A model generated the notes under the pieces. It had not been told where the DNA came from, did no database searches, and saw only the letters and a program-made list of their open reading frames with translations. This document shows, one piece after another, positions 28,362 to 40,418 of a stretch of DNA of 64,000 nucleotides. This DNA is from Apostichopus japonicus (taxonomy: Eukaryota > Echinodermata > Holothuroidea > Aspidochirotida > Stichopodidae), in NCBI RefSeq assembly GCF_037975245.1, contig NC_092581.1, forward strand, positions 5,361,501-5,425,500. The letters run 5' to 3'. The translations under genes were made by a program, and so were the position numbers. The stretch's first letter is position 1, and each line of letters begins with the position of its first letter.

Positions 28362-29764
28362 ACAACGCGAAAACTAGGGCAGACGTTGAGACATATTCCA
28401 CGTTATTTGGACGAACTGTTTCATCATACTTATTTGTTTGTACCACATGCAAGTACTATTGTTAAAGACGATCTGCAGCTTATATCGGAGGAGGAAGTAC
28501 AGTAAAAATGTTTGTGAACACCAGTTCCTGGTGCATTGTATCAGACTCAATGCATTTGAAGTGTTTTATATCTTTCACTTATCTAGTATTTGTTCTCAGA
28601 ATTTATTTAAATGATGCGGGTACGTTAATCATACAAGGACAATAAGGGCAAACGTGGCAAAACTATGATCTACTGGCAATTTTCTCATACCTATTTATTG
28701 GGATGCAAAAGTCTAAGGTTGGGGACACTGGCGTGCCTCGGTGGGCAGGCCGACCAAATTCAGTGTAGAATTGGGTGAATTTGATAGAGCAGGCTGAGAG
28801 AGAAGTGTGTGAGGGGGGGGGGGGCGGGGAGAGGAGGAGGAGTCTTGGCCCTGACGATTTTGATTCCGCTGAGTGTGTCACGTTAAAACCAACAAACAAA
28901 TAATCAGGAAAATAATTATAAATCTGTCTGTCTTCACACCAGAATTTATGTTTGAATGGTTGAGATTCATAAGAAACGACATCCCAATGTTTAATGATTA
29001 CGAACAAATTGGGTAGGTATATCGCTCCCCCCCCCCCCTCCCTCACCCTTCTTGTCCACGGCCTTCCCCAACTTTCACCTATCAAATATTCAAATATTCT
29101 AAATTCCACCACTGTTGTGCATATCTTTAGTAGGGTTGCATGCGTGGATGATTCAGTTCTTAGGCCTCATTTCATTTCTCCCAACTTTCGTCCCTTGATG
29201 GAAAACGTGATGATACGACACCAGATAGAGCGTGATTTCTGTTTTTCGAATATATTTATTCTCGTTATCAACATCTCTATAATCTGCAGGCACTGAGTGC
29301 TCTTTTTAAAGAAAACAAAATGCTCCATTATTAGCCAACAGCTATCACTTCTCCTGTTTTGGTGTGAGTCCCCGGGAGATTTGGAGAAGGTCATGGGGAT
29401 GTTACTAATGTAGGTAAATGTGTTATTGAAATGAAGAACGTTGGCAGTCAGGCAAAGAAAAGTTTGTTTCCCCCCACTGCGACAATAATTAGTGAAAGAA
29501 GAAATTAAAATTATCTTCAGGGGGACGAGTGAAATGAGAAAAGGAAGATTTTAGAAAAATACCAAGTGTCGCTGGCAGCTAGAATAATCGGTAAATTCAT
29601 TCCCTTCTGGAAATTATTAAGATTCGATTTCAGAGGTTAAGAGAGAGAGGTGGTAGTAGCAAACATCAGTTAATACTGAAAAGAGGTAAAAAGGGGAAAA
29701 CAGATATATGACAGCATTTATGACCTCTGACTTTGTATAATATACTGCCCAAATTTGAATGGTA
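28361..29764. other. Gene-free stretch
   Basis: G run at about 28813-28824 and C run at about 29028-29038. A 149-codon minus-strand frame spans both runs and is not protein-like. Confidence 0.6.
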
Positions 29765-29809
29765 ATATATGGTATATATATATGGTATACATATGGTATA
29801 TACATATGG

Positions 29810-29844
<35 letters not shown>

Positions 29845-29861
29845 ATAGGCTATATATATAT

Positions 29862-29895
<34 letters not shown>

Positions 29896-29905
29896 ATATA
29901 TATTT
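29765..29905. repeat. (TA)n, (TATGGTA)n and (TG)n compound repeat
   Basis: TATATGGTATA units, then TG, then TA blocks. Confidence 0.9.
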
Positions 29906-30480
29906 CAAGTGCATACAAACGTATACTATACATCAGTATTTTTCTTTGACGTAGTTATAGCGATATTACATGATGTTGCATTATAACAAAGAGCTTTTGC
30001 GGACACAATTGCTTCGCCATTACAGTCTGCGAGCCACAACTTGACCAAAGAGATGTAACACATGCCTTGAAAACCGCCAAAGGTAGAATCAGTTAGTTTT
30101 AGTAAAACAAATATTATAATTTAATACCTCGAAATATAGCTCTTTGTGTATTTATCTTTGTAATTTTATAACTTTCATTTCATCTTCTGTCTTTCTTCCT
30201 TTCAAATAATTTACCCGGATGATAATTATTGCATAAATTTTAAAATACTTATCATCCAATCGTTATCCATGCATTATCTGTAATTACAGCAATATATATA
30301 GTAAGATGAACCAAACCAACATGTAACTAATGTGTCAATGGTCCGCGCTTTCATTGTGGAAGTGCGTTATAACGGTCAAGGAATCACTTTTATTTCTTTT
30401 CACTAATGTGGTAAATATGTGTTGCTTTACGGTTAAAGTACCCGGCACAGTATCTCTGATGTGGTGAAAACGTAGTGTAA

Positions 30481-30845
30481 CAATGGCGTAGGAAGGTACT
30501 TTTGAGTGGGGGGACTGAAGACTGATGGCCGGCCCGGGGGAGGGGTCTAAGGGGAGGGGGTGCCCCCCTCCCCTTTGGATTTTTTTGCATTTCCAGGTGG
30601 CCTCAGATGCAATTTGGTGCAATATAGCACACTTCAACACCCACTCCATTTTGTAAAGAATTTTGCATTTTCACCTGGCCTTAGATGCAATTTGGTGCTT
30701 CAAATGAGATTTTTTTCTCATTTGGAAATGAAAAAGGGGTTTTCTGACTTGCGGAGCGGGGGGGGGGGGGGCGGAACGATACTTCCGCCCCCATATTTTT
30801 CACTGGGGGCTGGCGCCCCCCAGCCCCCCGGTTCCTACGCCCTTG
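30481..30845. mobile_element. hAT-type nonautonomous element, family A, copy 2 (opposite orientation)
   Basis: Homologous to 10928-11310 but inverted. It begins CAATGGCGTAGGAAGG and ends CCTACGCCCTTG. TAGTGTAA is duplicated exactly at 30473-30480 and 30846-30853. The clean duplication points to a recent insertion. Confidence 0.9.
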
Positions 30846-30853
30846 TAGTGTAA

Positions 30854-32530
30854 TAATTTAAGTGTACCTGCAATTTCCATTTTGTTTTGGTGGACGTTAT
30901 GAAATGCTCCATTCCTCACTAGCCTTGGTGCAACGCTCTAACTTATCCAACCTTCATCCTGTGTTTTGAAGGCGTAAGTATCCGCAACAGTATACTGTTG
31001 TAGTACCCCTCCTGTCCAATCCCCACACCCAGCCACCCGCCGTTAACTGATGTGGTGAAAGCGTGGTGCATGGGTCAATGTCATGATTTACTTCTACCTT
31101 AGTGATACTTGGAGACGAATGGATAGCTAACCTTCGCCATATGAAATAGCGTTGTTATTATGTGAAGTCGAAGCGCCTTTTAGAGGGCCCGTCCATTCCT
31201 TCGGTGGTAAAGAATAGGCTATTCTCACACAGAGAGATTTGCAATGTATGTGCTGTGTTTTTAAAGTGTAGGCCTTTACTTTCACATAGAAACACAACGC
31301 TAGGTTCATCGTTGCAATTGAAACTCATAGTGAAATCAGGGAGTTGCAGGGAGTTCCGGTAGTCTTGGTCACTTGAAAAAAAAAACATATGCCTAAATCA
31401 TGGGCCTACATGTAAGCCTACTATAGTAACCGTCCATACCGAGTTCCTAACTTCCAGTCTTCTTCTACTTAAAAGAATGCAGTTTAAAATAGTGATAAGA
31501 TTCTTAAAAGGTTAACTTATACCCAGGGTTGACCCTAACTATCCCCTTCACCCTTTTCATTCCACAAAACCTTCAGTTTTATATGCTATATTTTCTTTCG
31601 TCCTTACCAAAGTATACACGATACCCATATATACAATTAACATTTATATACAAATTTGACACAGCAGTATATATATAGGCAAGCATCCAACGAGAAATCA
31701 TTTTGATAGCTTTCAAATAAACATTTATCACACCTCTGCTAAAAATAAAATGTCAAAAGCAGAATTAACTACTGTTAGAAAAATCATCTCTTTATAGATC
31801 CCTGGCTTTGCAATAGTTTATTTTTATTTTCAACGTCACATTACGGAATCTAGTACGTCATTCGATTTTGACTCACATTTATAATGCTAGATAAGCCAGC
31901 CTTTTCTCTACCTCCACCTCTCCTTGTTCATGCCTGTTTGGTAGGATTATTTATTATAATAAAGATATACATCGTATTGGTGACATGTTTCGTAAATACA
32001 TTCCCTGGATAGATAGGCTATTATCTTTGTAAATCATAATCCTACCGTTGTAGGAACATATACACTCACTCCATCTCTCTCCACCTCTCTCGCTTTCCGT
32101 ACAATAACAAAAGGATAGTAAGAAATCGAACACGAGGCAGTAATGACTATGGTGAAAGTTGGATTTACGAGATGAAAACCCATGATCTCTTACGTTTTCA
32201 GAGAAGAGGAGAATTTTGAAACCTGAAATTGAATACTATAGAAGCGAATACAAGCATCACGTGATCTTCCTCTCTGTTCTGTCTCTCTCATGACATCTCC
32301 TTGGTTACACGCGTTGTTCTTGATAAAGTTTTTAGAATACTGTATGTGTGTTAATGATAAATTAGAATAATGCGACATAAACTATTGGAAATAATTAATA
32401 CTTTTCCGAACTTGTATACTGCTTACTATAACGAATGATACAAATGAAGTTTCATTGAAAGTAGGAAATGAAAACTCTTTATTATAAACAGTTACTAGGA
32501 GAGAGATGATAGGGCGTATGGAACACCATT
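30854..32530. other. Gene-free stretch
   Basis: Nothing recognisable. Confidence 0.6.
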
Positions 32531-32892
32531 TTAACATTTTATTCAATAATTACAGATATCTCTAATCCTTTTTTGGATATCTCGAATTCAATTTATGATA
32601 TCTCGAATTCAGTTTATGGTATCTCGAATTCTTTTCTTGATATCTCGAATTTAATTTTGGATATCTCGAATTTTGGATATCTTTAATTTATTTCTTGATA
32701 TCTTAAAATCAATTTGAGATATCTTAAATAAAATTCAAGATATCGAAAATGCAATTTCTGATATCTCAAATTGAATTGAAGATATCTGAAATAATAAGAG
32801 ATATCTTCAATTTGATTTCGAGATATCTGAAATTTAATTGCAGATATCTCCTATTAAATTGAAGATATCTTTAATTATTGAATAAATGTTAA
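32531..32892. mobile_element. Palindromic MITE made of GATATC units
   Basis: 362 bp. The left end TTAACATTTTATTCAATAAT and the reverse complement of the right end, TTAACATTTATTCAATAAT, differ by one indel; both ends carry TTAA. The interior holds 15 exact GATATC sites spaced about 15-25 bp, joined by AATT-rich linkers. It is largely self-complementary and has no coding capacity. It may be a fold-back element or an expanded satellite captured between TIRs. Confidence 0.75.
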
Positions 32893-33774
32893 CTGACATG
32901 GCGTCCCATAGGGGCGTTACGCGACGGTTTCATTGGAACCCTATAGCTGGTTATATCCTCTACGTGTCGTGCAATTTTCATCAACAAGTTTGGAACATAT
33001 AATTTACATCGGATGAATTGTGATATCGAATAGGACTAAAAAATCCAGCCTCATGTTGTTTCGGCTTCTTCTTCCCTTTCCTCGTTTCTTTGAATTTTAA
33101 TCTGCGAAATGTATGTATATCGATACTTAGAAGAAATAGGAAAGGTTCTTCTTTCGGGAACGTGATATCTGATGATATGTACCTTTAGGGTAATGTGAAT
33201 CTATGTAGTAAGCGGGAGAATGTTAGAAAGCTACAATGCTCTCTGCTGCAGCCTGAAAAGCAATTATATGTATCGAAAATTATCGTAATAAAAGTTCCCT
33301 CATCAAGCTTCCCCGGGCTGGGTTCGTGGCGACCTATATCGGACATATGCTAGCCGTCCCTGAATATGCTAGAACGCCATTATAATGGTCATCCATATTT
33401 ATATTTCAAAGAAAGTTTTACAGTTCCTATCAAAGCATTTTCCTTGTTCTGACTTGGGTTTGTTAGTTAATATGTGTGCAAGGGTAAGATTCAACAGGGG
33501 TAATGTTAAGGTAATGCTGTTAACTGGTAAACTGGCCTATATATATGAAACAGCTAACGCGAGACAGGACCTTATAGGGTAAATACTATGACACGTATGG
33601 GTCAAGCACTCTGTAAATAACCTCGCTGGTCCGGGAATCAGAGCGGCTGCTAGTGCCCGGTTGGGACTGACTGTGAGGTGGTGCCCTTTGACATTAATGT
33701 ATATGCTAATTTCGTTAGAAAATTCCATCAGAAAAAAAAAACAATTACTTCAGAATTTTGTTGTTAAGATGCTG
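32893..33774. other. Gene-free stretch between two TTAA-flanked elements
   Basis: Nothing recognisable. Confidence 0.6.
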
Positions 33775-34093
33775 TTAAAGGGTGTGAAGAATCGCCCACA
33801 AAGAAACGTCTCATGCCGGTAATCTGACCTACTTTCGAATGAGGTGTAACAGAAGTGTTAGACACCACCATCGATCCCAGAAAATACACACACAGTTTGC
33901 TATATACCGTCGGTAGTTAGACACTAGTGTACAGTCAATACATACAGCTACCGTCAATACCCACAACACAGTGTACATAGCAGCGATGGACATCTCAGGT
34001 CTAGATAAAAGATAACAAGTTATCACGTTTCATTACTGTCTGCATTTTGCAGAGGGTGGCACGCGGTTTGGGGCGAGTCTTCAATGCGTTTAA
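33775..34093. mobile_element. MITE with TTAA termini, copy 2 (internal deletion)
   Basis: Same family and orientation as 2101-2463, but about 44 bp shorter; the segment before GGCACGCGGTTTGGGGCGAG is missing. Ends are TTAAAGGGTGTGAAG and GTCTTCAATGCGTTTAA. Confidence 0.85.
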
Positions 34094-37000
34094 GCTCAGT
34101 TCCACACCCGGCCTAACGCAGGGGGACTAAAGGGGACCCCATTCATCATTCACCCTATAGGATATAACAATTATAAAGACGTCATAATAATAAATGCTCC
34201 TCACCACTGAACTATGAACCGTCGATAGAGCTGTAATATCCTAAAAATAACAGCATTCAAAGGTCTCTGTTAAATTTAACTCATTTTTATTCCATGCAAT
34301 TAGCTCGCTTATTTATATGTGGTTTCTGGGCTAACCGACTGTTTCATATAGGCCTACTTTAGTACGTACAGGTCTTAAGTCAAAGAGCAAATATTTACTC
34401 TGCCCTGACTAAAGTAACGGGGGGGGGGGGGGAATTTGTTGTAAGGAAGTCCATAAATTCATGTACGGACACACGGCGGTTCTCGGTATGATAACTATAA
34501 CTAGTAGTAAACTAGAGGAAACTTCAAACTTTCAAAGTAGGGTATTTGGTCAAGATTGGTGGGTGGATGAGGTAAACACCCAATGAACCATTACATTGCG
34601 CTCAATAATAGACTGGAATCCACCATATGCACGACGCAGATCTGGATTTGTAACTTCAAAGACCTGAATACAACCTTCCCGTGCAGTCACTACCATAATC
34701 CCTATCGTGAAAGCCGCCCACTTGCCCTTCTCTGACATACAATTTGGATAATTGCATCGAGAAAGAGAAGTGCCAGAGCTAATTAAGAGGGTGTTCAATT
34801 GTAACTTATAGTTGATGATCTCTAAACTGTTACCAGTATCTTACAAGAGCAATTTAGCACAGTGTCAACACCATGTACATAGCGAAGTCGCCTCAATACT
34901 GCCGTACATTGCAAGGCGATTAAGTTATTGCGTAATCGAGATGTGACAATGTGAATTTTCTATACGCACTTTGCATGTGAAAGACGCATTGCCTACACCG
35001 TAATATAATTGTTGGGTATCCCTAGCCTACACTGTTCACTCATATTACAAGAGAGACCTACACCACAGTTCGTCGTTTCCCGAGAGTTTTTCCGTTCCGT
35101 TTACTTTTTAGTTGCACATCACCCAGGTCCAAGAAAGGTACTAAGGATTTCAAGGGTGTTGTTGGTAACAAACTGAAGTGTAACTATAGAATTAAAGCAT
35201 ACCTATACTGTATTTAAAATCATAGTTTAAGATGTAACCAACTCAGTGGTTTAATAAGACCAGGTTGTAACCTGTGCCTTACCTACCAATATGTACTGTT
35301 GCTTTAAATTTTAATGGCCGCCTAATAAGCCAAACCAATGTTAATGTGTTACAATGTTAGGCCTAGGCTTTGCCTTTCACAATGGTCAGGATCACCCGAT
35401 AACCGCCATCAGTTACAAAAAACTGTACCATGCACTACACAGTAAGAAATTTAGCCCTCCATGGAGCCTCTTGGATGGGAATGAATGGTCAAGTTGACCA
35501 GCACCTACTGTAGGCCCTCTGTGGCTACAGTAGGCTAGGCCTTGACTAAATACCAACTTAAGCCTAATGTTAGGGTAGGGGCCTTTGCCTTTATACCAGG
35601 CTTAGCTACCTAAAATCATTTAACCCTGATGTTGTTGGGGTTTTGCTCATGACAGTACCCTACTGTAAGTACGGGGCACATAGGCAGAGGTCCCATGTTA
35701 CCAGCAATTGGCGGGAAAGACTTGCATTTGATGTCGTAACCTGCAGACCCACACATACTATTACTAGTCAAATCCAGCATTTGGCTGAAATTAAATGGCA
35801 ATTTAAGAAGTTCACCCACAACACGTGTATGTTACTTGACCGTAACATTATACTTTTAATTTTCAAAAAGGTGAGAGGCCATCCTATTCCCATATCCCCT
35901 TGCCCAGTTTCAGATCACATGCATGATGACCAGCATTTGCATGAGGAAAGGTTGAGAGCTATGGATTCAGCTGCGATAAATTTGTGATTGATTGCAGGTT
36001 GAAATGATACCAGCTAGGTACTACTAATCTAGAATTTAGGGCAACTTGAAAGATCTATCCAAGTTTCTGGATGTGCTGATGCCCAGTCAACAAATGACTA
36101 CCAGAGCTCTACCTCACATTATTGCTAGATCTATCGGTAGCAAATAGTGCTAGACCTCAAATTACCAGAGAATTTCCCATCCCCTCCAGAACATTAGCCT
36201 TGGACTTTATTTAAATTTTCCCTTGAACAAAATGTTATAACAGCACAATGTTGGGTCGTTCTCGGTCATTTCGGTCTATCCCTTGGGTACCTGTTCATTA
36301 GGCATACAACCCAACTGGGCCTATACCATTGGCATGCATAAGCCTAATGTTACTATGTATGGCTTCGCAGGCCTTCACATATAATATGACTGTAAGAAAC
36401 AGTATGTTAAACTCGTCAACTGAATTATACTGTTCAAATTGTTTCTTCAACGCCTACACTGTATGATGTGTTTAGTGATGTACGAAAAAGTTTTGTTATT
36501 TGCAAGTGCGTACCTCTACAGCCTTTCAAGCCTGACAGTACAATACCCAATTGAACTATTTACTCAGAAAAGTGTGCTTTGTGTTATTGAAGAATTCCTT
36601 AAAGCATTTGTTTGCATATATTTGCATAAAAGTGCCATAATTAAGCAATGGGAGATAATTTCAAGCATATTTTGCAAACCAAATATTTCTTACTTAAAAG
36701 TTACATCATTTTTACTGCACCACGATAAACCTATCCAACCTGTTATTGCTGTGCACTTAGGCTAGTGCTCGAGGATATCCCAGCTATGGGATGGAAAGTC
36801 CATAGAATCTGTATGGTGATGTCCGATGTGTAATTTATAGACCAATCACATGTTGCTTAATTCTTACGTATGGAAAGGTAGGCTACTGTTCAATTTTTGT
36901 TGGGACCCTTGCACTGAATTCAACACAGGGCTGGTATGTACTTATTACTTCTAAGCTATCCAAATTTTGACCTTCATCAAGATAGAAGGTAATAGAACCA

Positions 37001-38805
37001 AATGATGAAATTATGGAAAGTAGCACATGAAATTTTGTGTTTCAAAGGTTACATTGGCTTCTCACGCCTATGGGAAATACTTAAACTGTTTTCATTTCCT
37101 GTGAATTACTGTAGATCCTACTGTTTATATCTAGGGTATGTTCATAGAAAAAATAGAAGGAAAAAAAACCTTTTGGAAAGGGTTTATTGTGGTAGTTTTT
37201 GTCCAAATTTCATATTCCAGACTTTCCTCTGATTTTTTGGGTCATTTTTATTAATAAGCCTTTTAATGGATCAAATCACATCTTTTGAAATCTGATCCCC
37301 CATTGATTGACTGTCTACAGTCCGTTGGCCGGCCGTACAGACTTGAGGTGCTCACGTCCTAAAGGTTGCATTGATCCAGTGAAGTAATGTATTAATACAT
37401 GTATACAAGTTCCATCCTTTTTGTCCATACAATAAGTACAATACTGCTTATACACATACTGTGACTTAGAGTGCCCCTAGATAGCCATACAATATACTGC
37501 ACAGGTAGGTATTGTATAGTATGGTAATGTATGCCAAACCAGAATTCCTGGCACAAAGGAACCTTTTTGACTTGCAATGTTGACTTTAACACAGGTCTTG
37601 CTATACAGTTTGCAAAGAACAATGCTAGTACTTGCTTAGTGTCACAAGCCCAGAACTGCTGAGTCAGACTGGTATAAACATTACTTTCAAACAAGCTCTT
37701 ACTGTATGGTACTTGTATTCAACATGAGGAATACTATACAGTGTACCTGGAGTTGTCCATTACTGATACATACAACATATTGTTCTGTCTGTTCATTTAA
37801 ATACTTTATACAGTACATGTTTCTAAGCCAATGAGGAAGCTAGGTAACACTCTTCTTTTGCTGGGAATTTGAAATACTATTGCATAACTCTGTGAAGAAG
37901 AGAGACAGGACAAGCCTGGGATTGTTATAGACAGGCCATGGTTTGGGTGGGGGGGGGAGGGTGGGGAGAACGTGTTCTTGCTGATGGTTTACATATTTGT
38001 CAACTTAGCTTTAGCCATCACTTGGCAACCATTTCTTCATTTCAAGAGGTATATATAGTTGGCCACCAAAAACATATGTGCAGATAAAACATTTATTGGT
38101 CTGTAGATCATTAACTACCAGGGAAAAGGTAGTTTTTTGCTTGAAATCTTGCATTTCTTCTTCAAAGAGGCATGTATTCCAAATCTCTGTAATTGCTGTG
38201 TTGATTTCCGAAGTGCTCAGTGCTGCACAGTTTGGTTTACACTACAATACATAATAACATCACATATTCAGTTGCTATAACTGGTGATGTAATTTGTGTC
38301 CAAATTTACTCTGTTGTACAGTACATATTTGTACAGCACAACAGCGATGTTTCAATTCCCCGCCCAACCCCACCTTAACCCTCTTATTAACCTTAATAAA
38401 TATACAACACACTGTTTTATTTGGCTATTTTCAATTTTTTTCACTAAAAATCTCTGTTTTCTTACAATAACCAGGTTTACTCTGTGCAGTACAGAACCTG
38501 TGTTAAATACTTCATTGCCTACATGTTGTATACTAGTTAGTGCTATGTACATACATGTCTAACAGACCCTGTGAGCAGCTTAAGATAAGGAGATGACATC
38601 TAGTTCTAATTGTACAGTTTTATAGATACAGATTATAGATTATCAATCTCTCTCTCTTAGAGATTTGAAGTCCAAGGGTCAACTTGGTTTGTGATTAATT
38701 GATGCATAAAATGTAACCAGATATTGACTAGCTCATCTACTGTATGTACTATTGATATAACACTACAAAACAGGTTAGTACTGTGCCAAAACCACAGTGA
38801 ATTAA
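34094..38805. other. No supported gene
   Basis: Frames at 34550-34798 (minus) and 35643-35987 (plus) read more protein-like than their surroundings but I recognise neither. A G run lies at about 34420-34432. From about 34300 the sequence is less repetitive, as expected near the MGST3 locus. Confidence 0.5.
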
Positions 38806-38990
38806 CATTAGTTATATCACATTATGTGATATCACATTATTTGAACAGTTATATCACATTATGTGAACTAATGTAAGGTTTTAGTATGTATGTCATACAT
38901 ACTAAAACCTTACAGTACACAGCGTATGTACCTTATCATCATTATTGGTCAAAAATAATATTTTTGACCAATAATGATGATTAGGTACAT
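38806..38990. repeat. Three adjacent palindromes
   Basis: 38873-38892 and 38894-38913 are a perfect 20 bp inverted repeat with one base between arms. 38935-38957 and 38959-38981 are a perfect 23 bp inverted repeat, also with one base between, extended outward by GTATGTACCT with few mismatches. To the left, TTATATCACATTATGTGA occurs twice, flanked by CATTAG and CTAATG. The group is about 1.3 kb upstream of MGST3. Confidence 0.85.
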
Positions 38991-40272
38991 ATGCTGATGG
39001 CGTTCTAAGCAATACTTGATTACTTTTAATAAAAAGAAATCTCCCAAACATCTAAGAAAAATCTGATTTCATTTGGCAGTTATCACAATTTCTTACATGT
39101 CCTAAGACTGAAGACTTGAGTAAGTCTAAACATCACCTCATCCTGCCATGTGTACACTAGTATGCTTGCATTTTAATGGTTCTTGATTTATTTATTACCA
39201 ATTTTACCTTTCTGGAAAAAGACTAGGGTGTTTGGCAAATACTTACTCTGAAATATGGACTCATTTTCTCATGACCTGATGCTGACACTGGTTTCAGTGT
39301 TCAACACTGATTTTACATTCATGTTGAAAATATGTAAAGTAAAAGAAATAGGGAAACTACCAGTTTTCACCTCCAAATGACACCGTGACATCACACACTG
39401 ACAAAATGGCAACCCCCTGATACTTCAGGTAGCATACACCCATTAAAAGCCCCATTGACTTACACACTAAATCACAAACGTAATGTGATCTTTAAGTCTA
39501 GATAGAAGTTCTCACTAGCTAAATGCTACCCATCACCAGATAGCTGACAAGTTGGCCGCCTTTCATGGCACAATCAATTTTCCGTATCAGGACCATGTAG
39601 ACTTTTTGCTATCCGAGCCGGAAGTTTTCGTCACATGTAAACAAACCTCTTCACTCAGTAGTAAACAATTTTCCTACGCCTGCTCCTGGGAGGCCTAAAG
39701 GGGTCTAAAATTGCCTCAATTGACCCAATTTTCTCACCACATATACTTCCATTCATGCTCTTCAACATGCAAGCCACAAAAAACTAGATCGTGATGAAAG
39801 CAGGTCAAAAACAATGCTCTCCTGCTGCTTTTTGGCACTTTTCCTGAAGGAGAACAATCGAGCGGATCGATATAGACTCTAATAGGAGTATGCCACCTTC
39901 ATGTTAACTTTGATGTCTGACAAACAGAGCAGTATGTTTACACGATACTTGTTGCTTTTGTTCATCACGATGATCTAGTGAGCGAAAGATGATGATTAGC
40001 TCTGTGTCTCCCTCTATTCTGTTGTCAGATTATAATTACTGCTTACCATAGTACCCTAATAACTCCACTGACCACTCCTCCCCCCCCCTCCCTGCCATTC
40101 CCCCTTACAGTATTGTTAAAACTTATAAATTATTTGAAAAAGTCATAAGAATATTTTTAAAATAGTATAGATCCTGTGTCATCAATTGCTACTTAAGATA
40201 AATGACCAATATTGCATTATAACTGGATGAATGGCCTATAATTACCTTATTAAATTGTTTGTCTTCTAACAG
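38991..40272. other. MGST3 upstream region
   Basis: It should hold the 5' UTR exon and promoter. An ETS-like CCGGAAGT at 39619-39626 is the only candidate element I can point to. C run at about 40080-40088. Confidence 0.4.
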
Positions 40273-40289
40273 AAAACTATTTACTCACA

Positions 40290-40418
40290 ATGTCTGGTGT
40301 TCTGTCCACGTTACCCAAGGAGTACGGCTATGTTCTACTGGTCGGAAGCTCCAGTGTCTTCGTCATGGGCTGGCTCGCCCACCAAGTAAGCAAGGCACGA
40401 AAGAAGTTTGATGTCCAA
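40290..40418 (+). CDS. MGST3: MGST3 coding exon 1
   Basis: Encodes residues 1-43 and ends in phase 0 at CAA before the donor GTAAGT. It carries the first membrane helix and the basic loop SKARKK. The ATG at 40290 is chosen because the following residues align with the N-terminus of animal MGST3 (KEYGYVLL). The acceptor TTCTAACAG just upstream implies that the exon begins at 40273 in 5' UTR. Confidence 0.9.

Noticed and set aside
28663-29112. 149-codon minus-strand frame
   Set aside because: It spans G and C homopolymers, has no motif and no splice context.
38935-38981. Pre-miRNA hairpin
   Set aside because: A perfect stem with a one-base loop is unlike a miRNA precursor, which needs a larger loop and mismatches.
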